Shown here piece after piece: positions 1 to 10,704 of a DNA stretch of 64,000 nucleotides. A model generated the notes under the pieces. It did no database searches and had not been told where the DNA came from. It saw nothing but the letters and a program-made list of their open reading frames with translations. The position numbers and the translations under genes were made by a program. Origin of the DNA: Lindgomyces ingoldianus (Eukaryota > Ascomycota > Dothideomycetes > Pleosporales > Lindgomycetaceae); contig NW_022985188.1 in NCBI RefSeq assembly GCF_010093535.1, positions 1 to 64,000 on the forward strand. The letters are read 5' to 3'. The first letter of the stretch is position 1. The number at the start of each line of letters is the position of its first letter.

Positions 1-117
1 TTAGGAAATAGCATTAGCTATATTAGTGTGTTAAGGATTAGCATTAGCGATATTAGTGTGTTAGAGATTAGCATTAGCTATATTAGTGTGTTAGAGATTA
101 GTATTAGCTATGCTTAG
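1..117. repeat. 30-bp tandem repeat at the left edge
   Basis: Nearly four consecutive copies of a 30-base unit (core ATTAGCATTAGCTATATTAG followed by TGTG) begin at the first base. Copies differ by a few substitutions, and the last one is partial and decays near position 117. The array is cut by the window edge, so its full length is unknown. It has no spacers and is not a TTAGGG telomere array. Confidence 0.85.
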
Positions 118-3100
118 TTACAGGCTGTAATTAGTTACATGCTATAGTTAAATATTATTATTATGTGTCTATTACCTGTCTAATACTAATTTGCTAAGCA
201 TTATGCTATAACTATTCTTTAACCTAAATAACCTACCTTATTGTACTAACTATTGCTCTAAGCAAGCTTTGCTTTTACAGATCATTTATAAACTGTCGTA
301 GTATTTTATAATTACTTTATTAAGCTAGGCACTATTAGTAAAAAATAACTAATAATTAACATTATATTACTCTATAAATTATATAAAAAAAGAAAAATTA
401 TAAAGATTAAGTAAATTAATAGTAAAAATAACTTTATAAATGCATATATAAAAAAAACACTAAATTAGGCTTTTTAACTATTAGTCTTAACTAACTGCCT
501 TTTTGTCTAAATAGAAGCTTCTGTAGACTAGCTAGATCTTGTGCGCAAAGATGCTTTAGACTAACTAGACTAACAACACATTTATATAAAGCTTATTTTT
601 TTATTTTTTTTTACTTTTATATAAGATTAGAAAAGAAGCATATATAAGAAAGGCATTTTCTTTAGCTAGTATACAGGAAAAGAAAAACTACTAGTCTTTT
701 CTCTAAAACACACTACCTCTTATGTGTAGTAGTTATAGTGCAGGCTACAGCTCTACTATACACATAAGGTGTAGGCATTAGCTTAAAAGTTAGCTAGCAT
801 GTAACACTTAATAAAAAAAAAAGCACTAGTAGTGCTACTATAATAATAAAAATATAAAGTTACTAGAACTTAACTATAACTTTAAACTAAAACTACATAA
901 AAGTACCTCTTACACTGCATAACCTTAGCTACTTACAGCTCTAGGTTAGTGCTAGTAGGCAGAATAACATTAATATTATGTAATAGTAAAGTTGTTACAT
1001 GCTACTTCTTAGACTACTTATATTAGCCTTTAGTATAAAAAAGAAGCAGAAAAGTTAAAATTTTTATATATTTATATAAAAATGCTATATAAACTACTAA
1101 TTAGCAGTAGAACTACTTAAAAGAGTAACATAGATGCGTTCTAGGCTATTAGGCTGCATAAGAATATTAAAGACCCCTACGCTAGCAGCGTTAGAGGAGA
1201 AGAAAAAGGGCTAGAGAGACATTATGTGTGTGTGTGTGTGTGTGTGCAGAAGGACCTGTTACTATTAGCACTATATAAGAAAAGAAAAGAGCTAGGGGAT
1301 TATACAGTAGAGTTTGTAAAGTTAGAGCTAAAAAAAGAAGGTAAAAAGAGGGAAAAAAACGTTATTATATACACCTTCTTATGCACCTTTTTGCATAAAG
1401 ATTCTACACTATCCTGTTACAGAATCCTGTATAAAATAGCTTATATACTGCTAAACATCTATAAGACAAGCGCATAAAGCTAGATAATAATAGCTTAAAC
1501 ACTTTATATTATTTATAGAGCTATTTATAAAGTATAACTAGCTTATTTTAATATACAGCATTACTAGAGTAAAGTCTAATAAATAAAGTAAAGTATAGGC
1601 AGAACATATTTAGATAGACTTGCATAAATAAGAGAGAGGTAACTAGTACAGAAGGCAACTTTTTAGGCAAAAATAAAAAAGTTGCTAGTGTCTGTACATA
1701 GTAACAGTGTTACAGTCTAGATAATTATTGCGCAAGAGAAGAATTATGTAGCTATGTTACATAATGCTTATGTGTAAACCTCTGTGCGTAAACATCTAGA
1801 TATTCCTCTTTCCCTCTGTACAGAGGAAAGACAGAGCAATATAGAACTAGAAACATGTTGCTCCCACCCTACCTACTTTGTACGCTGTGCACACTGTACA
1901 CTACTCTTACTCTTGCTACTTAAGTGCTTATACTATAAGCAGCTAGCTAAAAGAGCCTATTTAACAAATAATATATTAAATAATAATAACTTTAAAATCT
2001 TATTTCTAAGAAAACATCTTAGCATAGACCTTAACAAGCAGCACCACCTGCGCTGCGCTAGTTATACTATATAATTAGTAGTAAAAGCTGTTATTTATAG
2101 TAAAATATTAAGCTAATTTAAATCTACCTTAGCCTAGGCTGCTTTTTAAAAGCAGTTTAACTTATACTAGAAGCATAAAGTTATAAAAAGCTTTATAATT
2201 TTATTAATATAATTTTTTTATAAGTGCTATAAAGCTTTTAAAGTAGTTTAATAATTTATATCTAATAAAAGCTATTTTTAAAGCTTTAGCACTTTTAACT
2301 TAGTATAAGATAAAAGTGTTCACTAGCATTTTATCTATTTTATAGTCCTCTATTATTTAGAGCTTAGAGATGCTATTATAGAGTTTATTTATAAGTAGTA
2401 AGACACTAATAATAATAGAAATAATGTTTATATAACTAGGAACACAGCTTTATAACATATAATTACTAAAAAAAAAGTAAAAGTAGGCTAAGTGTTTTAT
2501 AAAGTTTCTTTAAGTTTTTTATTAAATAATAAAAAAACTAAAAATAAATATAAAATAAAGTTTACTATAAATGTTTATTATTAATATATAATTACTTTAT
2601 ACTAAGCTGTTGCAAAGAAAAGTAACACTAAAGCCTACAGCTAATAGCTACCTTAAAAGTAGTGTTTTATACAAACTAAAATAACTTTTTATATACTAAA
2701 ATATGTTTATTATCAATTCTTTAGTTTTTTACTATACAGTTATAACTATTTTTTACTTAAAACTGTATCTTTAATAGTTTAAAAACTATTAAAAGTATTA
2801 TAGCCTATAGTATAAAAAAGTAAAAGCTTTAATGCTTAAAGTCTTTTAAAAGTATATAAATGCTAAAAAATTGAAAAAGAATAAGCTTAATAAGCTGCTA
2901 TAAGATAAATAACTTTTATCTAGTAGTGCTTATAACTTCTGCTATAAATAGACTTTTTTAGTTAATATAACTTTACTTACAAAAAGAAAGTCTTATAAAA
3001 AGGCCTAAAAAAACTTTAACATGTACTTTATACTATAATAACTTTTTAAATAACCTTATTATAGTAAAAGATAACAGTCTCTTATATAAAAAACCTTTAG

Positions 3101-3480
3101 ATTAGTAGCTCTAGGTTAGTTAGCGCAACTATTTTATACTTTTTAAAATAGCATTTAATTTCCTATGTATACCCTCTATAAGCTGCAACTGCGAGAGAGA
3201 CTTTAGTAGAGGGAAAAAGATAGTTACTTATAACTATAATTATTTTTTAGGCTTTATAATTAAAGTTCTATAACTTTAGAAAAACTAGCTATGTTATAAA
3301 GTTATTTTTAATAAATTAAATAACCTTATGTACTATATTAAGAGTAAGAGGAACCCTGCTACTTTAAAAGCTTTAATAGTTATATTATAACTTTTAGTAA
3401 AAAGTTAAAAAGTATAAGTAGCTTTAATTAAATTGTAACTTAATTATATTAACCCCTACTGTTAGGTGAAGCAAACAAAA
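1..3480. other. AT-rich RIP-mutated block, no intact gene
   Basis: This stretch is dominated by A/T runs, TAG/TAA triplets in every frame and few CpA or TpG steps, as left by repeat-induced point mutation. A TG dinucleotide run lies at about 1,223-1,246. Short open frames at 1,226-1,477 and 1,784-2,074 are low-complexity and look like chance. I did not recognise a specific transposon family here; 2,800-3,400 shows scraps of protein-like sequence on the plus strand without a recognisable motif. The change to ordinary composition falls at about 3,480-3,560. Confidence 0.75.
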
Positions 3481-3720
3481 GTATATAATAAGTGAGACGT
3501 AACTTGTCTAGAAAGCCTAAGTTGAATTGTACTACTTCCTGATGGAAACGCTGGCAGTAAGTCGTTAAATTTTGGTTAGAGATTGCTTCTTTATAACTGT
3601 TTTCAGATTGCAAAATTTATCATCTTCGCAATAACCGCGCAGAACATTCCCTTGGCCCTGAGTATGAACCCACAGCGTACTGAGTGATGTTCGCGTAAAG
3701 TGACAGCTTCATGACTCCTT

Positions 3721-6700
3721 TTAAGTCCCATTTTCATCGGGTCTTACAATAGGCCTTCTCATCTGTAAAAACCCTTCTAAAGCTGTATACGGCCCTGGTT
3801 CAAATCGTGGTCTTTCATCGACCTTGGCGATTCCTAGTGCCATGCATGTTCGCTCATCCGCCGTCTTTGCCGTTTCGCTGATATACGGCTGAAGCCACGC
3901 CCAGTCCGCCAGGTCAACAGTCGGTATCGGGACTGTGACCTTTGGATATAACGCCTCCTTGTCGGTGAGCTTCTTGTCACTGGCTAATTGGTGAGATTTA
4001 TCGTAAGTCGGAACATTTGTCGGTATGATCAAAGGTCCCATAGTAAAGAATGCGGTCATCTTGTTGAGGGCATCCTGCCATGTCCAAGAAGGGAGTGAGA
4101 GGGATTGGATAGGAAGGATAGAGGAATATACGTGTACGGGAGTGAAGGGATTGACTAACGCTACGAAAGCATGCTTCGAGTATTCCAAATTGCGCTGCTC
4201 CTCATATGTTGCGCTTTCTAAATCTGTGGGGTCGATCCAGAAAGCTGACAAAGTAGGAAAGGACTCGGTAGTGATATTCAACCTCGGGTCAGATTTAATG
4301 TTGTCTTTCGTTTTGGTGAAGAAAGTATTGATGGCAGTAAGATCTATCACTGGCGTGGCACCAGGCGTTATTGAGGTGTTGTAATAGCCGACCAGGCCGT
4401 CAAATAAACGTTCTGCGTCTCCAACTTTAACTTTGAACTCGTAAATCTTGTCTCCAGAATCTGTGCCGGGTTTGCTGCTGTCGGCCTTACTGTCACTAGG
4501 CTTGCCGACTCCGGGTTTGCGATTGCCAGGTTCTTTCTGTCCCGGAGGTGCCCGAATCTTGAACGGTCCATTTTTCGGGTTGAGCACAGATTGATTCGTT
4601 TGTTCATCAAGTGCAGACTCCAGCGACATTCCAATATTTACAAGAGCGAACGGCTTGCTAACAACCGAATTAAGAAATTCGGCATAAGCGGTTGGAGCGG
4701 CCGGGCTATTCTGCAGCGCTTCTGTTATCATATCTACAAAAGCTTGTAGATATGGCCCCGCTTTGAATTGATCAACAAGTGCTTGCAGCTGTTTCACGCC
4801 CTTGCCTATGACTGTTGTGTCATCATGGCCGAAAGGTAAGAACGGAGGAGAGGCCTGGGTTCCATCTGGCCCGCCAAAGCGAACCTCGCGGAAAAAGGTG
4901 CCGTCAGGTAGAAAGAGCTGAACACCTAAATTGGCGTAGTTAATCAAAACCCAACCCCAAATCGGATTGTCCCATTCGTTGGCCGGCGTCCAGTACGGCG
5001 CTTCCTCGTTGAGATTTAGGAAAGCGGTGTTCAAGCGGCAAAGCTGGTTAATTTGTGGAGGTAGCTGAGCGTATTGGCAAAATCCAGGCTTGTCAAGAAC
5101 GACGGTGTTTGCTGTATATTTGTCGTCTACTAGCGATTGAGGTTGTAAGAATTCACTGACAGTGACATATAACGGCAGAGGCCCAGCTCGATAAGGGGTC
5201 GGATCAATGGCGTGAATTGCTTGCCCGAACTTGTCAATGATGTTGAGCTTGGTAAACCGAAACTGCCCATGGGTTGCCGGCTTGAACGGCGAATAGCTTT
5301 TATTAGAGTCTACGGAAGTGCCATACGGTGTCAGGTCCGTAGCATCGTCGATAAAGCTTAGAACCTGGCTAGTGAAACCTGCTGAAGGCTTGGTGGCCTT
5401 ATCTATCGGCCTGGTAATCTCTCCCGGAGGTCGAATATTGGGTTTGATGTGGCTACCCTGAAATCGAGTGATAAGATGGTTAATAAATCCGGAAAGCGGC
5501 GCGGAGAGAAAGGCCAACTCGTCAAGCTTCGCAACCAGCTCCTTCCTTTCGATGTCATCAATACCTGTATCGTCAAGGATCTCCTTAGGGGTGCTAGAGA
5601 ACACTTGCTCCAACTTAGATTTTAGAGATAAGTTAGGTTGCGGCAAGACCAAGACTCTACCCGAGACGGTGCGAGTGTCTGGCTTCCCGTCCTTTCCATC
5701 CTCTTTCGCTACTTGCTGCACAGGCCTTGCGTTATCGATACTGTATCTCAGCTTTTTAGGAGCGGATTTATCGGTGGCGCGCTCCTCGAGATTCCAGTGC
5801 TGGAACTCCACATGGGTATACTCTGCCTCCCATTCAAGGAATAGTGGAAACCACGGTTGCCTGTTTTCCCACCTATCCCGCCAAAGACGTTCCGGCTTGG
5901 ACGGGTCTGGAATATTGTGGTAGTTGAGAACCGTATCGTGGTATAGCGGAGTCACCTGTGGCTTAGTTAATGTGGGCGGCGACGCCTCTGGAGACAGAAC
6001 GATGAACTCTTTTAGCAATGCCTCTGCGGCAGTCTTGAGTTTGTGGGGGAGCTTTGCTAGAATGGTATCATCAAGGATAGGGTTTGCACCACCTTGGATG
6101 ACCTGGGATTCGATTCGGACTTGTAGAGCCTCTAGATAATCATGCGGCCAACCGGAGCGTACACCGCCGACTAGGAGTGTAGGGTCACGCTGTTGTGAGA
6201 ATGCCGTCCTTACACCCGCCTTCGCGAGAGCCAACTTCTTGGTCTTTGAATCTACGTCGGCCTTTAGATCACCAATTTTCAAGTCTAGTTTATTTGCGGT
6301 TTGCATAAGCTGACAGATCCGTATCTTATATGTATCGTCACTGTCTCTAGCTTCGGCACTGCTACTATTGTAGATCCACCACTGCGAGAAGAGGCTCCAC
6401 TGCACTTGCCTCTTGTAACGTTCACAAACATCGAGTAGGAGTTGTGTTTGATTCAGTGCCAGTAGAGCCGTGACATCTTTCTCATCTGGTTTGGTGGGTT
6501 TCGCGCCGTCGGCAGAACTCGTGCCAGAGAGAAAGTAGCGTTTCCCACCATTTTCATGCTGGAAGTTCCAGCTCACGAGCAGGTCGGCTGCCTCGCGTTG
6601 TGCTTCTACGCCGTCGTCTCGGGCTTGTAGGAGCTTCTGAAATGCATCAATGCGTCGTTCAAGCTCCTTCGGCTCACCAATGTCGAGGTCTTTGTGGATA

Positions 6701-7887
6701 TGGACATAGGCGAGGAGAGCATCCATCGGGGTCGTTCCGACGGCCACCGGATGGTTGTCTGCTAGGAAGTTTCCGAAGAAATCTCCTGGCGTTTTTGGCT
6801 TCCCTGTTGCGTTCCATTGCACGTCGTACATTGCGCCGTGGCAGATCAAGTCAGCGTCGGAAGTGGACTTCAGCCATTCGCCCTGATCGCTGTCATTGTC
6901 GTTGACCAAAGCCATACCGAGTTTGCTAATCTCTGCCCGTCTCGTGCCTTTCAAGCCAGACAACAAACTCTTCTGTTCGGGAGAGTGCCAGCCTAGGACG
7001 TAGTAACTCACATCGGCTGCCTGTAGTCGTTTCTTTGTCTTATCCGTGGGGTCAATGTAAGCAAAGTCGTCTAGCATACTGAAAACATTGCCATTATGCG
7101 GCTGGTAGTCTGCAAAGAGCTGATTCGAGCTATTGAGGAGATTCAACAAGACACGTGGTTTCTTCACGCCCTCCTGATCGCCTGTCCAATCAGCGGCGCG
7201 TTGTTTACAGCCGATGAATATCTCTGCCTGTTCGCTAATATCCGCTTTGTAGGCGTCTCCCTTCTTTTCCGCGTATATGAAAGGCGACACGTCGACTTGA
7301 AGATCGACATCGAAACCGAGCTCGTCCAACGACCTTCGCCGGTCGCTCTCAATCACCCAGAATTCCACGTCGGGGACAGGCGCATTCGCTGGAATCAACG
7401 ATGCTCGATTGTTGATCTTCCGGACCACTAGCCATCTCGCCGGCGCCTCTTGGAACTTCCCAGCACTTGAATCCAAGTTGAGATTTGGCCGGTTTTCTGG
7501 TCGTTGTGCTGGCTGCTGTGTCGTTAGCGGCTCGGTCCGCTGTGCCGGCGGACTGGCCGCTGCTTCCGTCGCAGCTGACCCGGTTCTGTAAGGTCGTGGT
7601 ATCATCCAATGTAGGTATACGCCTTCTCTGTTCTTACGAGGTAGGTGGGTACCTAGGTCCGTGTATCGCGAGTTGCATTCTGCAGGCGTGGTGACGTGCA
7701 AGTCGGCGTGGGCAAGGACGTCGTGCTGGATCCATGACCTGTCTAGGCGCAGGAACGTGTAGTTTGGCTGTGTTAGCGGAGCAATTTTGCTGTCGTATTT
7801 GCCGCCGTTGCACACATCTTCGTTGAAGACGAAGGCATCGAGCTTGACAGGAACTGCCAGGGCTTGAGAGGCCCCGAAGGTGCTCAT
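3721..7887 (-). CDS. Giant uncharacterised protein, 1,388 aa, single exon
   Basis: Uninterrupted 1,388-codon ORF starting at an ATG (7,887) and ending at TAA. I know no experimental function. Conserved-looking blocks are GVYLHW (residues 89-94), RWLVVR (151-156), FWVIESDRR (176-184), and a stretch with NVFSMLDDF and YVLGWHS (about 256-302). From memory, unverified, this order resembles very large uncharacterised bacterial proteins. A charged heptad-like stretch (about 519-557) may be a coiled coil, and a Lys/Pro/Ser/Gly-rich linker lies at about 1,112-1,148. No signal peptide or transmembrane segment is seen, so a cytosolic protein is inferred. It lies tail-most in a same-strand series with the lectin and the 1,172-aa gene; 1.1 kb separates it from the lectin stop. 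The lack of introns over 4 kb contrasts with the lectin and fits either a recent bacterial origin or retro-copying. Confidence 0.85.
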   Translation of the reverse strand: MSTFGASQALAVPVKLDAFVFNEDVCNGGKYDSKIAPLTQPNYTFLRLDRSWIQHDVLAHADLHVTTPAECNSRYTDLGTHLPRKNREGVYLHWMIPRPYRTGSAATEAAASPPAQRTEPLTTQQPAQRPENRPNLNLDSSAGKFQEAPARWLVVRKINNRASLIPANAPVPDVEFWVIESDRRRSLDELGFDVDLQVDVSPFIYAEKKGDAYKADISEQAEIFIGCKQRAADWTGDQEGVKKPRVLLNLLNSSNQLFADYQPHNGNVFSMLDDFAYIDPTDKTKKRLQAADVSYYVLGWHSPEQKSLLSGLKGTRRAEISKLGMALVNDNDSDQGEWLKSTSDADLICHGAMYDVQWNATGKPKTPGDFFGNFLADNHPVAVGTTPMDALLAYVHIHKDLDIGEPKELERRIDAFQKLLQARDDGVEAQREAADLLVSWNFQHENGGKRYFLSGTSSADGAKPTKPDEKDVTALLALNQTQLLLDVCERYKRQVQWSLFSQWWIYNSSSAEARDSDDTYKIRICQLMQTANKLDLKIGDLKADVDSKTKKLALAKAGVRTAFSQQRDPTLLVGGVRSGWPHDYLEALQVRIESQVIQGGANPILDDTILAKLPHKLKTAAEALLKEFIVLSPEASPPTLTKPQVTPLYHDTVLNYHNIPDPSKPERLWRDRWENRQPWFPLFLEWEAEYTHVEFQHWNLEERATDKSAPKKLRYSIDNARPVQQVAKEDGKDGKPDTRTVSGRVLVLPQPNLSLKSKLEQVFSSTPKEILDDTGIDDIERKELVAKLDELAFLSAPLSGFINHLITRFQGSHIKPNIRPPGEITRPIDKATKPSAGFTSQVLSFIDDATDLTPYGTSVDSNKSYSPFKPATHGQFRFTKLNIIDKFGQAIHAIDPTPYRAGPLPLYVTVSEFLQPQSLVDDKYTANTVVLDKPGFCQYAQLPPQINQLCRLNTAFLNLNEEAPYWTPANEWDNPIWGWVLINYANLGVQLFLPDGTFFREVRFGGPDGTQASPPFLPFGHDDTTVIGKGVKQLQALVDQFKAGPYLQAFVDMITEALQNSPAAPTAYAEFLNSVVSKPFALVNIGMSLESALDEQTNQSVLNPKNGPFKIRAPPGQKEPGNRKPGVGKPSDSKADSSKPGTDSGDKIYEFKVKVGDAERLFDGLVGYYNTSITPGATPVIDLTAINTFFTKTKDNIKSDPRLNITTESFPTLSAFWIDPTDLESATYEEQRNLEYSKHAFVALVNPFTPVHVYSSILPIQSLSLPSWTWQDALNKMTAFFTMGPLIIPTNVPTYDKSHQLASDKKLTDKEALYPKVTVPIPTVDLADWAWLQPYISETAKTADERTCMALGIAKVDERPRFEPGPYTALEGFLQMRRPIVRPDENGT

Positions 7888-8998
7888 CTTGCGCTGGTAA
7901 GGTGTTAAAAGCTGATGGCAAGACGGCGTAGGATCGCTGCTAGAGAGATGATACTCCTTAGCCTAACAGTGGCCCTAGCCCCCCCCCGGATGTGCTATGT
8001 GATAGCTATCTTCTCCAATATCGACTTTTGCCTGTTAAAGTCGTTGTAAAGAGGATGTGGTTGTTCCAAATGTACTGTCAGCCACCAAGCAGAAGCTGAA
8101 TAGCTCTGTTCTGTTAAGCACAAACTCTCACACTACACGAATGGGTGGTAATTGTTACTAGAGCTACACAGTTTTTGCTACACTTGCAAGAGCACATGGA
8201 GAAACATTCACCGATATCGGCAGAAGCGGTCGAGACCAAATGCCCCCCAGTCGCTGCTAGAAACAAATCAACTCAAAGAGACGAGTAGCAGCTGCACAGC
8301 AGGACGAGCTCAAAGCCACAAGCTGATAAGGGACGCGAAAAGCAGCTTCTTTCAGCTCGCCACCGGCACGGAAAGCCCATAGCAATGGCTAGAGTGAGGT
8401 ATGTTCATGCAGGTGGCTTCACATCGACTACCGCACGGCTCGTCACGCATAGCCAAGTCCAAGGCGAATCGACGCCAGGTAGTGCTTCTTTCCCTTTGAG
8501 TCCTCCGCGCTAGGACCGCCATGTCGGTAATAAATTTCAATATTCCATGCAGGGCTGGCGTGCTCGGCCACGAGCTCCGCTAAATTCGCTTAATTTCACT
8601 AATGAGGGACAAGAATTGCTATTCAAAAATCCCCGAGAATACCGGGCTACTAACCGACCAGGCAAGGAGCCAAAGAGGAGTATGAAAGAAAACTATCTGG
8701 CCAAAATGTCAATTGCATAAGAAGAGGCAGTCTCGTTATCGACTGCTATTCATGTCCTAGATCCAATCAGTATCGTAGAGTGTCATAAATCTCTGCTAGA
8801 ATGAACCAGTAGTTCTGGTCACACAGCTCTGCTCCCCGTGCCAACCACCAGCCTGCACATTTAGGCCTTGGTTTATGGAAAAAAAAAATTTAAAATTTAA
8901 AATTTAAAATTTTTTTAAATAAAAAACAAGGCACGATTGGAAATCTCAATCTGACAACAATGGTGCAGATTTCCTAAGTAACAGAAGCTATGGCAGGG
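7888..8998. other. Intergenic, upstream of the 1,388-aa gene
   Basis: About 1.1 kb with no supportable gene. It should contain the promoter of the 1,388-aa gene (right end of the minus-strand gene at 7,887) and the 3' region of the lectin gene. Small open frames at 8,152-8,382 and 8,352-8,540 have no recognisable content. A low-complexity A/T tract of repeated TTTAAAA units lies at about 8,878-8,930. A C-run (7,980-7,987) sits just upstream of the 1,388-aa gene. Confidence 0.6.
8878..8930. repeat. AT palindromic low-complexity tract
   Basis: An A-run, then several TTTAAAATTTAAAA units and a T-run make a self-complementary tract. It lies about 70 bases past the lectin stop codon in the lectin's reading direction and could act in 3' end formation, but that is inference. 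Confidence 0.6.
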
Positions 8999-10106
8999 CT
9001 AGTCTTTAGACTGGTGCGGGTCCTTGTAGTCGATCACCGGGAACGCTCCCGTTGTATCCGGCTTGCTGCCGAAGAAGAGATAGTTGAAGCCGTCGCCAGC
9101 CGATACTGCCAGCTGGCTAAAGCTACCAACCGTAAGGCCCTCGATCGTCGACACGCTGGTGAATTGCAGCCCTTTGTCGGTGACCACGGAGTAGGACCGC
9201 ATGATCCTTCCCTTGGCGTTGACGCTGTACACGTAGAATCGCTTGTTGGCGTAGACGGCAGCGATCGGCGTCTGCGCCTTGGAGTTCACTGAGCCGGGGA
9301 TGATGTACGCTAGAAACAACGGGCCCTGATCAGCATGCTTTTGTCACTAATTCAGAGGGGGATGCTTGAAAGCCTGGTCACGTACACTTGTTCTTATCGA
9401 GGTTGACAGCCTGGATCTGGCCGTCCTTGTCATCCTGCCCGAGCTGGAAGAATATCCAACGATTGCGCTCGTCGGTATCGTAGGTGGCAGACAGATAACT
9501 GAGCGGGTCTGGGCTATAGCCCAAGCCCGTCGAGTTCTTAACGTCCAGGTCGTACTCGGTAATCTTGTTGGTGCCGCGCCTGAAGAAGTGCGCCGTTTAG
9601 CAAACCGAGCCGATATTTTCGGCGTATCTTTTTCTCCACTCACTTGAAGAAGTACAGCCACGCCTTGCTTCCGTCTGTCGTGCTGGCGATGCCGGTGGAA
9701 GTGGGGTCTGTGACATCCAGGCTCACAATAGCGTCGCTGGACACGTACTGGGGAGACGGGCTGAGGCGGACGACAAAGCCATCCGTGTCCGTGCCGAACA
9801 CTTGGACCTACACCCAGTCAGTCAGGTGCTGTCCGCGCTAGATAGCTCTATACGTAGTGAAAAAAGGGAAATACGGACGAGGTTGTTCCACCGAATCGCC
9901 GTTAGCGAAGAAGGGTTGCCAACAGCGCCCTTGGGTGTGCCCGGCACGTCTTTGTAGATGTTCTTTGCGTCCTCATCGATATTACGCTTGACGAGGTTGA
10001 TATTGCTGTTGGTATTGTTGTAGAAGACCAGCAGATTGTTGAGTCCCGGTGTGAGAGGGTCAGGCAGAGCTGCAAAAGCTGCCATGGGTTTGGGAGGGGT
10101 AGTCAT
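8999..10106 (-). CDS. Fucose-specific-lectin-like beta-propeller protein, 298 aa, 4 exons
   Basis: Minus-strand gene reconstructed as exons 10106-9879, 9807-9644, 9579-9386 and 9309-8999 (897 nt, in frame, 298 aa). Introns are 71, 64 and 76 bp; introns 2 and 3 have strong GTGAGT and GTACGT donors, while intron 1 has a weaker GTCCGT donor, so that junction is the least certain. The protein resembles the fungal fucose-specific lectin family (Aleuria aurantia lectin type, Pfam PF07938): similar length, short repeated beta blades, and strands such as NLLVFYNNTNSNINLV (residues about 23-38), RNRWIFFQLGQD and KRFYVYSVN. No signal peptide is present, as in characterised members. Such lectins bind fucosylated glycans and in several fungi act in defence against animals or in interaction with hosts. 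It lies between the two giant same-strand genes. Blade count and sugar-binding residues were not mapped. Confidence 0.8.
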
Positions 10107-10704
10107 AGCGGAGGGCGAAATGCTATTAAGGTGACGACCTGGTCAGTCAATGCCAGAGACGGAGCTCGCCAGCTCAAGTACCCCACGGCGACCATGTCGT
10201 CCGGATCGCGCGACCTCTAGATTGCCTTCCATAGTGGTGGTGCGGCGCCCTCACGGTGGTGAGCTGAAAAGAGGCTTGACGGCTCACTGCATTGTAGCGT
10301 GACGGCAGGATTGTGGCGCGCGGCTCGGAGGGTAGCTCTCCAAACTAGCCAATGCCAGTGTCACATCCTCCCTACCTCTCGCTAGTGATGGCGACGTCTC
10401 GGACTCGGACTGGAGGCAGCCTTTACATTTTTTTTTTTTAGGGATTTGTGGGAGAAACCCCCATGGTCAAGGCTTCTGCATGTAGCACCTGGAGAACGCG
10501 GAGGCGCCGACGTTGATAGCGGCCCCACCCAGCATTACCGCACCGAGAAGTGGCTAATGGAGAAGAACGCTGCTTAGCTGAGCCTTTGGTACTCATACAA
10601 TACAAACCCCGACCCGGCTCTGAAAACTATCCTAGCGTCAACCCATGTATTGCGTCCGCGTCCCGGGGGCTAGCTGCAAACCCCCCCAGCGCCAACACGC
10701 CCAC
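10107..10704. other. Intergenic between lectin and 1,172-aa gene
   Basis: About 600 bases without a supportable gene. It must hold the lectin promoter (gene start at 10,106, minus strand) and the 3' end of the 1,172-aa gene. A T-run at about 10,428-10,439 is the only visible special feature; no clear TATA box was found. Confidence 0.5.

Noticed and set aside
1..117. CRISPR array or telomere
   Set aside because: The 30-bp units are contiguous without spacers, the organism is a fungus, and the unit is not TTAGGG.
1784..2074. 96-codon ORF in the left AT-rich block
   Set aside because: Low-complexity content (Leu/Asn runs), a palindrome inside it and surrounding RIP-type DNA; probably chance.
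5468..7694. Plus-strand ORFs of 60-151 codons inside the 1,388-aa gene
   Set aside because: They overlap a long, well-patterned minus-strand coding frame and have no sensible protein content; they are antisense shadows.
8152..8540. Small ORFs between the 1,388-aa gene and the lectin
   Set aside because: No motif, no conserved look, no splice context; left as intergenic.
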